From positions 496,001 through 560,000 of the forward strand of contig NZ_BAAAFC010000001.1 in NCBI RefSeq assembly GCF_039523335.1: 64,000 bases of DNA, given 5' to 3'. A program made the position numbers and the translations under genes. Source of the stretch: Marinobacter szutsaonensis (GTDB taxonomy: Bacteria; Pseudomonadota; Gammaproteobacteria; Pseudomonadales; Oleiphilaceae). Position 1 is the stretch's first letter; each line of letters starts with the position of its first letter. Below, in pieces: positions 8,831-18,667 of the stretch. The notes under the pieces were generated by a model that was not told the DNA's origin, ran no database searches, and was given only the letters and a program-made list of their open reading frames with translations.

Positions 8831-8862
8831 AAAGGTTCCTGGATTTTTCTCCAGGAACCTTT
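8831..8862. terminator. Strong 13-bp hairpin between the epimerase and dctP
   Basis: AAAGGTTCCTGGA at 8831-8843 pairs perfectly with 8850-8862 around a 6-base loop. It lies 33 bp after the stop of the epimerase gene in its reading direction. No U-run follows on either strand, so it may act as an mRNA 3' stabiliser rather than a classical terminator. The rest of the gap 8614-8830 holds AT-rich sequence with no gene I can support. Confidence 0.5.
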
Positions 8863-8894
8863 GAGTCTTCCTGAGCAGTGAGAACGCTCTGGAA

Positions 8895-9902
8895 TCAGAC
8901 CTTGTAAAAATCCCGATACCAGTCCACGAAATTGGCAATACCCTCCTCCACGGTGGTCGAGGGCTTATAGCCTACGTCCTCAATAAGGTCGTCGACATTG
9001 GCGTAGGTGGCGGGCACATCACCCGGCTGCAGGGGCAAAAGGTTCTTCTCCGCCTTCTTGCCGATGCGTTCTTCGATGATTTCGATAAAGCGGGACAGCT
9101 CTACCGGATTGTTGCTGCCGATGTTGTAGAGCCGGTAAGGCGCCTTGCTGGTGCCCGGATCCGGCCGCTCGCCACTCCAGTCACCGTTGGGCTCGGCAAC
9201 GTGGTCCAGGGTGCGGATCACGCCTTCGACGATGTCATCGATGTAGGTGAAGTCCCGGCGGTGGTGACCGTGATTGAACACGTCGATCGGCTCGCCGGCG
9301 AGGATCTTTTTGGTAAAAATGAACAGCGCCATGTCCGGACGGCCCCAGGGACCATACACGGTGAAGAACCGCAGGCCGGTGGTTGGCAGGCCATACAGAT
9401 GACTGTAGGTATGGGCCATCAGCTCGTTGGCCTTCTTGGAGGCGGCATACAGGCTCAGGGGGTGGTCGACGTTGTCGTGTACCGAAAACGGCATGGTCTC
9501 GTTGGCGCCGTATACCGAGCTGCTGGAGGCATAGACCAGGTGCTTTACATCGTTATGGCGACAGCCCTCGAGGATGTTCATGAAGCCCACCAGGTTGGCG
9601 TCCACATAGGCGTGGGGATTCTCGATGGAATAACGAACCCCGGCCTGGGCGGCCAGGTGTACTACTCGTTCGGGCTTGTGCTCACAGAACAGGGCCTCCA
9701 TGGCAGCGCGGTCGGCAACATCCTCGCGGATCTCGGTGAAGCCGGGCTTGCAGGTCAGCCGCTCCAGGCGCGCTTCCTTCAGGTTCACATCATAGTAGTC
9801 ATTGACGTTATCAACGCCGATTACCTCATCACCGCGATCCAGCAGGCGGTGTGCCAGGTGTGAGCCAATGAATCCGGCGGTTCCCGTAACGAGAATTTTC
9901 AA
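8895..9902 (-). CDS. NAD-dependent nucleotide-sugar epimerase, UDP-glucuronate 4-epimerase type
   Basis: Protein of 335 residues, an extended short-chain dehydrogenase. The N-terminal NAD-binding motif is GTAGFIGSH (residues 7-15). The catalytic Ser/Tyr/Lys are in ASSSSVYG and YAASKKA. The stretch [17 protein letters not shown] plus [12 protein letters not shown] is typical of UDP-glucuronate 4-epimerases rather than GalE. It would make UDP-galacturonate for surface polysaccharide. UDP-glucuronate could come from the dehydrogenase at 30453-31799. It is a single-gene unit. Confidence 0.88.
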   Translation of the reverse strand: MKILVTGTAGFIGSHLAHRLLDRGDEVIGVDNVNDYYDVNLKEARLERLTCKPGFTEIREDVADRAAMEALFCEHKPERVVHLAAQAGVRYSIENPHAYVDANLVGFMNILEGCRHNDVKHLVYASSSSVYGANETMPFSVHDNVDHPLSLYAASKKANELMAHTYSHLYGLPTTGLRFFTVYGPWGRPDMALFIFTKKILAGEPIDVFNHGHHRRDFTYIDDIVEGVIRTLDHVAEPNGDWSGERPDPGTSKAPYRLYNIGSNNPVELSRFIEIIEERIGKKAEKNLLPLQPGDVPATYANVDDLIEDVGYKPSTTVEEGIANFVDWYRDFYKV

Positions 9903-9990
9903 GGTCTAGTCTCCATAAAACGTTCGTGTCCTGAGCTGACAAGTTTACCGAATCGGCCCTCCCGGCAACACCACGGAACATGTCAGACAC

Positions 9991-10019
9991 AAAAAAAGAG
10001 CGCCGCAGCGCTCTTTTTC
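9991..10019 (-). terminator. Intrinsic terminator after the outer-membrane protein gene
   Basis: AAAAAGAGCGC and GCGCTCTTTTT form an 11-bp stem with a 4-base loop. A-runs and T-runs at both sides let it work in both directions. It sits 22 bp after the stop of the minus-strand gene at 10041-10775. Confidence 0.85.
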
Positions 10020-10040
10020 AGCCATTCAGCCGGTAATCGA

Positions 10041-10775
10041 TCAGAACGTCAGACCGACACTGGCGAAAGGACCGGACAGTTCCACGTCCATCTTGTCATC
10101 GCCATCTTCATAGTCGATGGACATCTGGCGGTAGCCGGCACGCAGTTGAAGCAGTGACAGCTCGTACTGGCCGTAGACATTGAAGTCGTGCAGGGAGTCG
10201 CCGTCGAAGCTGATCAGGTTACCCTCACCACCTACGGAAACGCCGGTGAGCGGCAGATCAAAGCGGGCGGCGGCGTAGCCCATGGGGATAACGCCTTCCA
10301 CGGTGGTTTTACTGACGGGGAAAAGGCCCGCCTTATCACGAACAATGAGCTCACCGTCCAGCTTGCGGGCGGTCAGGCCCAGGTCCAGATTGACCCAGTT
10401 ATCCAGGACTTCGTAGTAGAAGGTGGCATCCAGCTGGTCCAGGTCCAGCTCGGAATCGACTTCGGCACTGAATATTCCATCAAAGCCGTCTGGGCCAACT
10501 TGACCACTACCATTCTGGGAGATGGTGGTGTAGTTCACACGCACGTTCGGAAGCACCGGCACCGGGTGTTCGAAGTAAGCGGTGAAATTCGCGTTGCTGT
10601 CGCTGTCGAGATTAAGATCGTTCTCGATATCAACGGCAGAGCCCTTGTTTACGACTTCACCGGAGAGATCGGAATCCCAGTAGCTGACACTAGCGCCAAC
10701 GCCAACTACATCCGCATTGGCCAGAGGCGTGGCCAGAGCCACGGTGCCACCTACTGCAAGGATCAGTTTACGCAT
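10041..10775 (-). CDS. Outer-membrane beta-barrel protein (TIGR04219-like)
   Basis: Protein of 244 residues with a signal peptide (1-21, ending Ala-Asn-Ala). The mature chain alternates hydrophobic and polar residues in strands of 9-11 residues and ends with a Phe (Val-Gly-Leu-Thr-Phe), the sorting signal for outer-membrane insertion. Acidic loops such as Asp-Asp-Lys-Met-Asp suit a marine organism. The layout fits the small family TIGR04219; its function is not known to me. It has its own terminator and lies downstream of purC on the same strand. Confidence 0.75.
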   Translation of the reverse strand: MRKLILAVGGTVALATPLANADVVGVGASVSYWDSDLSGEVVNKGSAVDIENDLNLDSDSNANFTAYFEHPVPVLPNVRVNYTTISQNGSGQVGPDGFDGIFSAEVDSELDLDQLDATFYYEVLDNWVNLDLGLTARKLDGELIVRDKAGLFPVSKTTVEGVIPMGYAAARFDLPLTGVSVGGEGNLISFDGDSLHDFNVYGQYELSLLQLRAGYRQMSIDYEDGDDKMDVELSGPFASVGLTF

Positions 10776-10812
10776 AAGTTACCCTTCTGATGGTTATTGT
10801 ATTGATTGCGTT

Positions 10813-11526
10813 TCAGTCGAACTGGATGCCGAGACGGCGACCGACTTCTTCATAGGTCTCGATGACATCCCCGAGTCCCTGGCGGAACCGGTCCTTGTCC
10901 ATCTTCTTGCGGGTTTCCTTATCCCAGATGCGGCAGCCGTCCGGGCTGAATTCGTCACCAAGGACGATCTCGCCGCCGCTGCGGCCGAATTCCAGCTTGT
11001 AATCCACCAGCAGCATGCCGGCGTCATCGAACAGCTTCTTGAGCACGTCATTGACCTTGTAGGTCAGCTCCTTCATGCGTGCGAGCTCGCCAGCGGTCGC
11101 CCAGCCGAAGCTCTCGGCGAGGGATTCGTTGACCATGGGATCGTGCAGCTCGTCGTTCTTCAGGAACAGCTCGAAGGTGGGCGGATTCAGCTCCTGCCCT
11201 TCTTCCACGCCCAGCCGACGGCACAGGCTACCCGCGGAAATGTTCCGGACCACACACTCCACCGGAATCATGTCCAGCTTCTTGACCAGGGACTCGGTAT
11301 CCGAAAGCAGGCCCTCGAAGTGGGTGGGGATACCCGCCGCTTCCAGCTTCTCCATGATGAAGGCGTTAAACTTGTTGTTCACCATGCCCTTGCGGTTGAG
11401 CTGCTCTTTTTTCTGGCCGTCGAACGCCGAGGTATCATCCCGGAAGACCATCACGAAACGCTCCGGGTCGTCGGTGCGGTATACGGATTTGGCCTTGCCT
11501 GCGTAGAGTTCTTCGCGCTTTTCCAT
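10813..11526 (-). CDS. purC: Phosphoribosylaminoimidazole-succinocarboxamide synthase
   Basis: Protein of 237 residues, the normal length for PurC. It opens with YAGKAKSVY, then RDDTSAFDG, and later [15 protein letters not shown] and DYKLEFG, all family signatures that form the ATP and CAIR pockets. It joins aspartate to CAIR in purine synthesis. GGAG lies 7 bases before the ATG. It is third in the conserved dapA-bamC-purC cluster known from other gammaproteobacteria. Confidence 0.97.
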   Translation of the reverse strand: MEKREELYAGKAKSVYRTDDPERFVMVFRDDTSAFDGQKKEQLNRKGMVNNKFNAFIMEKLEAAGIPTHFEGLLSDTESLVKKLDMIPVECVVRNISAGSLCRRLGVEEGQELNPPTFELFLKNDELHDPMVNESLAESFGWATAGELARMKELTYKVNDVLKKLFDDAGMLLVDYKLEFGRSGGEIVLGDEFSPDGCRIWDKETRKKMDKDRFRQGLGDVIETYEEVGRRLGIQFD

Positions 11527-11539
11527 TGAAATCTCCGGA

Positions 11540-11561
11540 GGGGGTGCGCCTGTGCACCCCC
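11540..11561 (-). terminator. GC-rich hairpin between bamC and purC
   Basis: An 8-bp stem, GGGGGTGC/GCACCCCC, with a 6-base loop sits between the bamC stop and the purC ribosome-binding site. It lacks a U-run. It may limit read-through or protect the bamC mRNA end rather than terminate fully. Confidence 0.4.
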
Positions 11562-11567
11562 GGTCAA

Positions 11568-12665
11568 TCAGTAAAGGTATTCAAAGAGTCGGTTGAGCAA
11601 ATCGGAGGTCGTGTGCTCGCCGTCATAGCTCTCGAGCCGCTCGGCCTCAATAAACACCGCGCCGTCGCGCTCTTCCAGGGTCACAGTATGGGTATGCCGT
11701 GATTTTTCCTTGTCGCTGAACCAGTCGAACCAGCCGGATTCCTTCTCATCCGCTGTGCGGAAGTCGACATAGAGCCAGCCCGCACTGCGATTCAGGTCAA
11801 CAACCGGGATTTCGGCTTCTTCAAGAGCACGATTGGCTTCCGCCCAGGAGCGGCCATAATCCAGATCCATCCGGATGGCGACGGCTTCCTCGTTCTCGGA
11901 TTCCAGACGCACCAAGGGTTCACTGGTCATGCCCGAGGCCGCTCTGGAGAAGGACTTACTCTCTTCACGGGTTTTCAGAAACTCCCCGAGGTCCGCGAGC
12001 AGCTCCTTTTGCAAGGCCATAGCGTCCGCCGCGGGATTGGCGATGTCCTGCCATGGCAGGAGCTCACCCGGGCGCTCGGACCGCTCTACCCGGCGCACCT
12101 GGATTTCAGTCGTCTTGCGGCGGATTCCCGGTGACATGCGCATCTGGATGACCGTCATGGGTTCATCCGCCGATGCCTGATTGGTCAGGCCCACCAGTTC
12201 CCTGGCCTGCTTGCTGAAATTGGCCAGCTCGCTCTGGAGCAGCCCCAACTGGGGGCTGTCATGGGCGACCCCCAACCCCCGCTCGTTCATATAGGCGGTA
12301 GCCTGGGGCCAGAGCCGGCCGGGAACGTCGTTCACCAGCAGCCAGATGCGACCATCCAGCTCCTCGATCACATAGTTCTCCTGGAGGATCTCGGAGGTCA
12401 TGTCCGGCGGCCGGGGAATATCGGACGGATACATCTTCCCGGACTCGGCGGTATTGATCTCGCGGATGGGCATGACCTGGCTGAAGCGGGTCTCATCCGC
12501 GCTTTCAGGGAGTTCCAGCGGCGTACCTTCTCTGGCATCGACATACCGCTCGGAACGGTCTTCCAACAGGCTGCAGCCCGAGGCTGTTGCCAGCAGCAAC
12601 AGCCCGGACGCAGCAAACATCGTTCTGTAAAAACGGGGGGAACGGGTTCCTGAAAGAACCTGCAT
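11568..12665 (-). CDS. bamC: Outer-membrane assembly lipoprotein BamC
   Basis: Protein of 365 residues from the ATG at 12665, which has GGAG about 8 bases upstream; a TTG at 12704 overlapping the dapA stop is the alternative. A hydrophobic signal ends at a lipobox (Thr-Ala-Ser-Gly-Cys, Cys about residue 31), so the mature protein is lipid-anchored. The unstructured part after the Cys includes the PPDM region that contacts BamD, followed by two helix-grip domains. It is an accessory subunit of the BAM machine that folds outer-membrane proteins. Confidence 0.92.
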   Translation of the reverse strand: MQVLSGTRSPRFYRTMFAASGLLLLATASGCSLLEDRSERYVDAREGTPLELPESADETRFSQVMPIREINTAESGKMYPSDIPRPPDMTSEILQENYVIEELDGRIWLLVNDVPGRLWPQATAYMNERGLGVAHDSPQLGLLQSELANFSKQARELVGLTNQASADEPMTVIQMRMSPGIRRKTTEIQVRRVERSERPGELLPWQDIANPAADAMALQKELLADLGEFLKTREESKSFSRAASGMTSEPLVRLESENEEAVAIRMDLDYGRSWAEANRALEEAEIPVVDLNRSAGWLYVDFRTADEKESGWFDWFSDKEKSRHTHTVTLEERDGAVFIEAERLESYDGEHTTSDLLNRLFEYLY

Positions 12666-12700
12666 CGGGGTACTCCGGTTCAGGGACGTTTTCAGCAAGC

Positions 12701-13579
12701 TCAAAGCACGCCTGACGCTTTCAGGGCTTCTTCCACTTCCGCGTGGAACTTCTCGCTCAGCGGGGTCAGCGGCAGACGGATGCCCTCACTGATCATCCCC
12801 ATGCGATGCAGTGCCCATTTCACCGGAATCGGATTGGCTTCCAGGAACAGCTTGCGGTTCAGGGGCATCAGCAGTTCGTTCAAACGCTCGGTTTCTTCCC
12901 GGTTACCGGCAATAGCCGCTTCGCACAGCTGGGCCATGGATTTCGGTGCCACGTTCGCGGTTACCGAGACATTGCCCTTGCCGCCGGCCAGCATCAGCTC
13001 GGCTGCGGTGGCATCGTCACCGGAATAGACCGCGAGACGGCCATCCAGCGCCTTGATCAATTCGGCGCCACGGGGAATGTTACCGGTGGCGTCCTTGATC
13101 GCGACGATGTTCGGAATATCCGCAAGGCGCAGAACGGTCTCGTTCAGCATGTCACAGGCTGTCCGGCCGGGTACGTTGTACAGCATCTGGTTCATGCCCG
13201 GCACTGCCTCGGCAATGGCCTTGAAGTGCTGGTACAGGCCTTCCTGGGTCGGTTTGTTGTAGTACGGAACCACCAGCAGGCAGGCGTCCGCACCCAGCTT
13301 GTGGGCTTCGGTGGTCAGCTCGATGGCTTCACGGGTGCTGTTGCCGCCGGTACCAGCGATAACAGGGATCCGTCCGTCAACGCGTTTTATGATCCGGCCA
13401 ATGGTCTGGCAGTGCTCTTCCGGGTCCAGGGTGGCGGACTCACCGGTGGTGCCCACGGCGACGATGCCGTGCGTGCCGTTTTCAATGTGAAAGTCCACCA
13501 GTTTGTCCAGCTCCTCCCAGTGAATGTCACCGTTTGGATGCATGGGCGTGACCAGTGCGACAAGGCTACCCGTAATCAT
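12701..13579 (-). CDS. dapA: 4-hydroxy-tetrahydrodipicolinate synthase
   Basis: Protein of 292 residues with a TIM-barrel layout. Signatures include [11 protein letters not shown] near residue 42, [11 protein letters not shown] near 107, YNVPGRT near 134 and the Schiff-base lysine in IVAIKDATG near 161. It condenses pyruvate with aspartate semialdehyde, the first committed step to lysine and diaminopimelate. It is the first gene of dapA-bamC-purC and is divergent from bcp, so the 74-bp gap 13580-13653 holds both promoters. Confidence 0.97.
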   Translation of the reverse strand: MITGSLVALVTPMHPNGDIHWEELDKLVDFHIENGTHGIVAVGTTGESATLDPEEHCQTIGRIIKRVDGRIPVIAGTGGNSTREAIELTTEAHKLGADACLLVVPYYNKPTQEGLYQHFKAIAEAVPGMNQMLYNVPGRTACDMLNETVLRLADIPNIVAIKDATGNIPRGAELIKALDGRLAVYSGDDATAAELMLAGGKGNVSVTANVAPKSMAQLCEAAIAGNREETERLNELLMPLNRKLFLEANPIPVKWALHRMGMISEGIRLPLTPLSEKFHAEVEEALKASGVL

Positions 13580-13653
13580 AAAAGCTCCGTCCGAATAAAA
13601 CCGATATGGTAATGTTGGGCTCGAACTGACACAAGGGAATTAAAGGAGATGTC

Positions 13654-14121
13654 ATGCCATCCGTTGAATTGAACAAGCCCGTCCCTGATTTTGAAGCGCC
13701 GGCGACCGGAGAGCAAACCGTGCGGCTCGCGGATCTTCGCGGCAAGAATGTTGTGATCTATTTCTATCCCAAGGACAACACTCCTGGCTGCACCACCGAA
13801 GGCCAGGATTTTCGCGACCGGATGAAGCAGTTTGCGGAGCTGGATACCGAGATTTTCGGCGTGTCCAGGGACGGCCTGAAAGCCCACGAGAATTTCCGGG
13901 CCAAGCACGAGTTCCCCTTCCACCTGATTTCAGACAAGGATGAAACCCTGTGCAAGCTGTTTGACGTTATCAAGCTCAAGAAGCTTTATGGCAAGGAGCA
14001 CCTGGGGATCGAGCGCAGCACCTTCCTGATCGACAAGGAAGGTGTGCTCCGGAAAGAGTGGCGCGGCGTCAAGGTCAAGGGCCACGCCGACGAAGTGCTG
14101 GAAGCCGCCAGGGCCCTCTGA
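13654..14121 (+). CDS. bcp: Thiol peroxidase of the Bcp/PrxQ family
   Basis: Protein of 155 residues, cytoplasmic. The peroxidatic cysteine is Cys46 in NTPGCTTEG. Position 51, where alpha-type Bcp has its resolving cysteine, is Gln here, so this is either a 1-Cys form or uses Cys100. It reduces hydroperoxides with help from thioredoxin. A full AAGGAGAT Shine-Dalgarno sequence precedes the ATG. It sits between dapA and perM, as in Pseudomonas aeruginosa. Confidence 0.93.
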   Translation: MPSVELNKPVPDFEAPATGEQTVRLADLRGKNVVIYFYPKDNTPGCTTEGQDFRDRMKQFAELDTEIFGVSRDGLKAHENFRAKHEFPFHLISDKDETLCKLFDVIKLKKLYGKEHLGIERSTFLIDKEGVLRKEWRGVKVKGHADEVLEAARAL

Positions 14122-14128
14122 CAGGAGC

Positions 14129-15208
14129 TCAGGCCAGCTCATCGGTCGGTGAAGGTTCTGCCTCCTTCACCGGCCAGGCGGAGAACACTGCCTTGAGCAG
14201 GGTCGCCAGCGGAATGGCGAAGAAGACGCCCCACAGACCCCAGATACCGCCAAAGAACAGCACTGCAACGATGATGGCCACCGGGTGCAGGTTGTTGACC
14301 TCGGAAAACAGGACTGGCACCAGTACGTTGCCGTCGAGGGCCTGAATCACACCGTAAACCACCATCACCCAGATAAAATGAGTGCCCCAACCAAAGGCAA
14401 ACAGCCCGATCATGGCAACCGGTATGGTCACCACAGCGGCACCGATATAGGGAATCACAACGCTCAGGCCCACCAGCAGTGACAACAACGCCGCATAGGG
14501 CATACCCAGCAATTTGAAGGCAACATAGGTCGCCCCGCCGACGATCAGAATCTCCACCGCCTTGCCGCGCACGTAGTTGGCGCACTGGAGATTGACCTCA
14601 TGCCAGATCTTCAGCATCAACGGCCGCTGCGGAGGCAGCATACGGGCGATCGACCCCAGCAGCACCTCTTTGTCCTTCAGGAAGAAGAACACGAGAATCG
14701 GCACCAGCACCATGTAGATCAGCAGTGCTACCAGATCCGGAATACTGGATAGCGAGAAGGAAACCAGCCACTGGGTCAGCTGCCCCACTTCCGTGGAGAC
14801 CTGCTGGTACACGGTATTGACCGCTTCCGCGGAAATCAGCTGAGGATACTGCTCAGGCAGCAGTTCAAGGTAGGACTGCATCTCCCGGATGATGCGCGGT
14901 GCTTCACCGGCGAGGTTGGTGACCTGGGTCCAGACCAGTGGCAGGAGACCGAACAGGAAACCCACAAGTACACCCAGAAACACCACGAACACCCCAATGA
15001 TCGCGACGATCTCCGGTATGCCCAGCTTGTTGAGCTTGGTCACCAGACCCTGAAGGATAAAGGCAATGATCAGGGACGCAATGGCCGGCGCCAGCATGGC
15101 ACCGAACCAGATGACGAACACCGTTCCCGTCAGCAGGATCAGGGAAAGGATGACAGCTTCTTCATCTGAAAAGTATTTGTGCGCGAGACCGCGTAAAATC
15201 CTGACCAT
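14129..15208 (-). CDS. perM: AI-2E/PerM-family membrane transporter
   Basis: Protein of 359 residues from the ATG at 15208. Seven to eight membrane segments flank a soluble middle part (about 90-150). The C-terminal half carries the family pattern with Gly-Leu-Ser-Val-Val-Ile-Pro-Tyr-Ile-Gly near residue 245 and VLFFGGIWGLWGVFFAIPLA near 320. Members have been linked to autoinducer-2 export or ion exchange, so the substrate is open. It ends 8 bp from the convergent bcp gene. Confidence 0.88.
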   Translation of the reverse strand: MVRILRGLAHKYFSDEEAVILSLILLTGTVFVIWFGAMLAPAIASLIIAFILQGLVTKLNKLGIPEIVAIIGVFVVFLGVLVGFLFGLLPLVWTQVTNLAGEAPRIIREMQSYLELLPEQYPQLISAEAVNTVYQQVSTEVGQLTQWLVSFSLSSIPDLVALLIYMVLVPILVFFFLKDKEVLLGSIARMLPPQRPLMLKIWHEVNLQCANYVRGKAVEILIVGGATYVAFKLLGMPYAALLSLLVGLSVVIPYIGAAVVTIPVAMIGLFAFGWGTHFIWVMVVYGVIQALDGNVLVPVLFSEVNNLHPVAIIVAVLFFGGIWGLWGVFFAIPLATLLKAVFSAWPVKEAEPSPTDELA

Positions 15209-15224
15209 CAACGTCTCCGAAAGG

Positions 15225-15452
15225 TTAACCGCCGCACTTTATCACAAACCGGTATTCGCCATTGGCCTCGGTGGAACTCACCAGGGTGTGGCTGGACAAC
15301 GCGAGGAACGCCGGGATATCCCGGGCCGAGCCGGAATCGGTCGCAATGACCTCCAGCTCCTCTCCAGGGGACATCCCGTTGAGTTCGAGCTTGGTTTTCA
15401 GCAGAGGCATCGGACAGCGCAGCCCGGAAGCATCCAGTGTACGGTCAACCAT
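15225..15452 (-). CDS. TusA-family sulfur carrier protein
   Basis: Protein of 75 residues, the standard TusA size. The catalytic cysteine is Cys13 in LRCPMPLLK, the family signature. TusA-like proteins accept persulfide sulfur for tRNA thiolation, molybdenum-cofactor or sulfur metabolism. Its position next to perM and the M48 peptidase matches PA1006 of Pseudomonas aeruginosa, which is needed for nitrate respiration. It is therefore the syntenic counterpart and not necessarily the tRNA-thiolation TusA. It lies 16 bp upstream of perM. Confidence 0.9.
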   Translation of the reverse strand: MVDRTLDASGLRCPMPLLKTKLELNGMSPGEELEVIATDSGSARDIPAFLALSSHTLVSSTEANGEYRFVIKCGG

Positions 15453-15611
15453 AATGTAGACGCACCATCACAATCAGTGGAATTGACAACGCGGCATTAT
15501 GCCGCGAGATGCCGGGTATTGCATCTCAATAGCTGGTAATCTCGTTTTCAGAACTTTTCATGGTAAGACACTGTCCAAGCGGCAGTCCGAACCAGAGGCA
15601 ACTTGCAGTAC

Positions 15612-17090
15612 ATGAAACTTGATCATGGCCTAAAAACCTCCCCCCGGGGATTCCTTAAAGCAGCCGTATTTGCACTGGCGGCATTACTGACAGCTTCTCC
15701 GGCGTCCGCCCAGGAATCATCGCTGCCAACGATTGGCGGCACCGGCGGGGGATTGATTTCCGGCCAGCAGGAATCCGAGATCGGCCGCCAGGTCATGGTC
15801 TCTATCCGGCGGTCGGCCCCCCGTATCACCGACCCCCTGGTCTATGACTATCTCAGCGCCATCATCTATCGCCTGGTGCCTTCGGCTCCTTTGCAGAACC
15901 GGGAACTGACCCTGGCACTGATCGACAGCCCCCAACTCAACGCCTTTGCAGTTCCTGGCGGCATTGTCGGCGTCAATGGCGGGCTGTTTCTTAACGCCGC
16001 CACGGAACAACAGTTTGCCTCGGTACTTGCCCACGAACTGGCGCACCTGAGCCAACGCCACTTTGCCCGCCGCGTCGAACAGCAGGAAACCAGCGCACCG
16101 CTGACCCTCGCAGGCATGATTGCCGGGATTGTGCTTTCCGCGGTTACCCAGTCCGACATCGGCATTGCGGCCATTGCCGGCACCCAGGCTTTGTCAGTGC
16201 AGAACATGCTGGCGTATAGCAGATCCCACGAGCAGGAAGCAGACCGGGTCGGCATGGACATCCTTGCCAGTGCCGGCATGGATCCCCGGGGAATGCCGGA
16301 AATGTTCGAGATCATGATGCGGCAGAACCGGCTGCAGGGAAACCAGGTCCCGGAATACCTGTCCACTCACCCGCTGACCCAGAGCCGGGTGGCCGATACC
16401 CGCAACCGGGCCGAGCAATACCCGCACCTGGAGATAAAGGACGGCCAGGAATACCACCTGATGCGCAGTCGCCTCCAGGTCCATTACGCCCCGTCTCCGG
16501 ATGTGGCGGTGGATACCTTCGAATCCTACCTTGAGCGCCCCGATGCCAAGAGAAACCATGCGATCCGGTACGGACTCGCCGTGGCTTACCAGGCCAACAA
16601 TCAGCTGGACAAGGCGGAGCAGGAACTCCAGGACCTTCTCAAGCAGAACCCGGGCCGTATCACCCTGCAGGTTACCCTGGCCGAGGTCCTCAACGCCCGC
16701 GATAAGACCGGAGAAGCCCGAACCCTGCTTGAGGATGCACTCGCCCGCAACCCCGGCAACTACCCTATTTCCTATACCCTTGCGCAAACCGAAATTGCCG
16801 CGGGTAACGGTGCCGCCGCAGCGGAATTTCTGAAGGAACTCACTCGCCAGATGCCGGGCCAGGAACATCTCTGGTCACGACTGGCGGAAGCGGAAGGTAT
16901 GGCCCGGAATATCGTTGGCGTGCACCGCGCACGGGCCGAATACGACGCACTGATGGGGGATCTGGAGTCAGCCCAGCGCCAGCTACGCCAGGCCCAGGAA
17001 AAACTCCCGGCCGGCTCACCCCAGCGCCAGGCAGTTACCGAACGACTGGCTGAAATTACCCGCCAGCTGCAGGCTCAGCGTAACAGCTGA
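15612..17090 (+). CDS. bepA: M48 metalloprotease with TPR repeats (BepA-like)
   Basis: Protein of 492 residues from the ATG at 15612. A signal peptide (about 1-33, ending Ala-Ser-Ala) sends it to the periplasm. The zinc motif is HELAH in VLAHELAHLSQRH near residue 140, with the third ligand in SRSHEQEADRVG. The C-terminal 200 residues contain tetratricopeptide-like helices. BepA degrades or helps mature stalled outer-membrane proteins such as LptD with the BAM complex, so the nearby bamC fits functionally. It is convergent with nadA, with a 22-bp gap. Confidence 0.9.
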   Translation: MKLDHGLKTSPRGFLKAAVFALAALLTASPASAQESSLPTIGGTGGGLISGQQESEIGRQVMVSIRRSAPRITDPLVYDYLSAIIYRLVPSAPLQNRELTLALIDSPQLNAFAVPGGIVGVNGGLFLNAATEQQFASVLAHELAHLSQRHFARRVEQQETSAPLTLAGMIAGIVLSAVTQSDIGIAAIAGTQALSVQNMLAYSRSHEQEADRVGMDILASAGMDPRGMPEMFEIMMRQNRLQGNQVPEYLSTHPLTQSRVADTRNRAEQYPHLEIKDGQEYHLMRSRLQVHYAPSPDVAVDTFESYLERPDAKRNHAIRYGLAVAYQANNQLDKAEQELQDLLKQNPGRITLQVTLAEVLNARDKTGEARTLLEDALARNPGNYPISYTLAQTEIAAGNGAAAAEFLKELTRQMPGQEHLWSRLAEAEGMARNIVGVHRARAEYDALMGDLESAQRQLRQAQEKLPAGSPQRQAVTERLAEITRQLQAQRNS

Positions 17091-17112
17091 CCGGGTATGG
17101 GACCGACATCAA

Positions 17113-18174
17113 TCAGGCGTTGCCTGCGGCCTTGAGATTCATGTTGGCGGTGAAGTCCAGCATCCGCTGCAAAGGTTTCAATGCCCTCTCCCGCAATGCA
17201 GGATCCACCAGCACTTCCTGGCTGCCGGTCTGCAGCACGTTCAGCAGGTTTTCAAGACCATTCATCGCCATCCAGGGACAATGGGCACAGCTTCGGCAGG
17301 TAGCGCCGTTACCGGCGGTGGGCGCCTCGATGAGCGTCTTGTTGGGCGCCAACTGCTGCATCTTGTAGAAGATGCCGTTGTCCGTGGCGACGATGAACTC
17401 CTGGTTGGGCAGAGTCTGCACCGCATGGATCAGCTGGGAGGTGGAACCCACCACATCGGCCATTTCCACCACCGCGTCCGGGGACTCCGGATGCACCAGG
17501 ACGGCCGCGTCCGGATACAGTGCCTTGAGATCCTCAAGCCCACGGTACTTGAATTCTTCATGGACGATGCATGAGCCGTCCCAGAGCAGCATGTCTGCCC
17601 CGGTGGTCTTCTGCACATAGTGCCCCAGGTGCTTGTCCGGAGCCCAGAGGATCTTCTCGCCCCGGGCATCCAGGTCCTCGACAATGGCCTGGGCGCAACT
17701 CGAGGTAACCACCCAGTCCGCCCTCGCCTTCACGGCCGCCGAGGTGTTGGCATAGACCACCACGGTCCGGTCGGGGTGCTGGTCACAGTATTCAGCAAAC
17801 TCATCGGCCGGACAGCCCACGTCCAGTGAACAAGTGGCTTCCAGAGTCGGCATCAGGACTTTCTTCTCGGGGTTGAGAATTTTGGCAGTCTCGCCCATGA
17901 AACGGACGCCCGCCACAACCACCGTGGAGGCCGGATGCTGATTGCCAAAGCGGGCCATCTTCAGGGAGTCCGCCACGCAGCCGCCGGTTTCTTCCGCCAG
18001 GCGCTGGATGTCCGGGTCGGTGTAGTAATGAGCAACGAGCACAGCATCCCTGGCCTTGAGTTCCTCCTTGATTCGGGCCTCGAGTTCCGCTTTCTCGCTC
18101 TCACTCAAAGGCTTGGGCTCCGCTTCGTGGGCCAGGTGCTCCTGAACAAGGATACGATCTTCTGCTCGTGTCAT
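17113..18174 (-). CDS. nadA: Quinolinate synthase A
   Basis: Protein of 353 residues from the ATG at 18174; a GTG at 18255 would add 27 residues without family support. Three conserved cysteines bind the 4Fe-4S cluster: those in [17 protein letters not shown] and the C-terminal [23 protein letters not shown] and [12 protein letters not shown] are signature stretches. It condenses iminoaspartate with dihydroxyacetone phosphate in NAD synthesis. The cluster is oxygen-sensitive. It is a lone gene here. Confidence 0.96.
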   Translation of the reverse strand: MTRAEDRILVQEHLAHEAEPKPLSESEKAELEARIKEELKARDAVLVAHYYTDPDIQRLAEETGGCVADSLKMARFGNQHPASTVVVAGVRFMGETAKILNPEKKVLMPTLEATCSLDVGCPADEFAEYCDQHPDRTVVVYANTSAAVKARADWVVTSSCAQAIVEDLDARGEKILWAPDKHLGHYVQKTTGADMLLWDGSCIVHEEFKYRGLEDLKALYPDAAVLVHPESPDAVVEMADVVGSTSQLIHAVQTLPNQEFIVATDNGIFYKMQQLAPNKTLIEAPTAGNGATCRSCAHCPWMAMNGLENLLNVLQTGSQEVLVDPALRERALKPLQRMLDFTANMNLKAAGNA

Positions 18175-18310
18175 TCCTGCATCTCTGTGTTGCGTTAACC
18201 ACCGAAGTATATCACCTCGGCCACTGTTTTCATGGGCCTGCAACGTCGATGTCACACGCCTGAAAACAAACTTTGACCACTCTCGAACTATAAGTGGGAT
18301 CTTACAGGCA

Positions 18311-18338
18311 AAAAAAAGAGCCCGAAGGCTCTTTTTTC
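18311..18338 (-). terminator. Intrinsic terminator after the tRNA-Lys pair
   Basis: AAAAAAGAGCC and GGCTCTTTTTT pair around a short loop. It lies 27 bp after the 3' end of the downstream tRNA-Lys and also faces the nadA promoter region. Confidence 0.85.
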
Positions 18339-18364
18339 CCAGGATCCCGGGAGATCCTGTTATT

Positions 18365-18440
18365 TGGTGGGTCGTGAAGGATTCGAACCTTCGACCAATT
18401 GGTTAAAAGCCAACTGCTCTACCAACTGAGCTAACGACCC
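18365..18440 (-). tRNA. tRNA-Lys (anticodon TTT), copy 2
   Basis: A 76-nt cloverleaf on the minus strand with GGGTCGT/ACGACCC acceptor stem, anticodon loop CTTTTAA (TTT, Lys), and encoded CCA (18365-18367). It is identical to the upstream copy, from which it is separated by 67 bp. Confidence 0.96.
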
Positions 18441-18507
18441 TTGACTGGTGATCAGATAATTTACCTGATCGATACCGCCCGAGCTCAAACGAGCAGTACC
18501 CGGAATT

Positions 18508-18583
18508 TGGTGGGTCGTGAAGGATTCGAACCTTCGACCAATTGGTTAAAAGCCAACTGCTCTACCAACTGAGCTAACGACCC
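18508..18583 (-). tRNA. tRNA-Lys (anticodon TTT), copy 1
   Basis: A 76-nt minus-strand cloverleaf identical to the one at 18365-18440, with CCA encoded at 18508-18510. The pair follows the tol-pal cluster, as a tRNA-Lys does in Pseudomonas, but the queE/queC genes found in between there are absent. Confidence 0.96.
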
Positions 18584-18596
18584 AAACGAGGCGCAT

Positions 18597-18624
18597 ATAG
18601 TACTGATATTTTTCCGGTGATCAA
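18597..18624 (-). promoter_or_regulatory. Promoter of the tRNA-Lys pair
   Basis: On the minus strand TTGATC and TACTAT are separated by 16 bp, ending 13 bp before the tRNA 5' end. This fits a sigma70 promoter serving both copies. Confidence 0.55.
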
Positions 18625-18667
18625 CCCTTTTTTTGGAGTAATCCCCGGATTTTTTTCCTGAGCCGGA

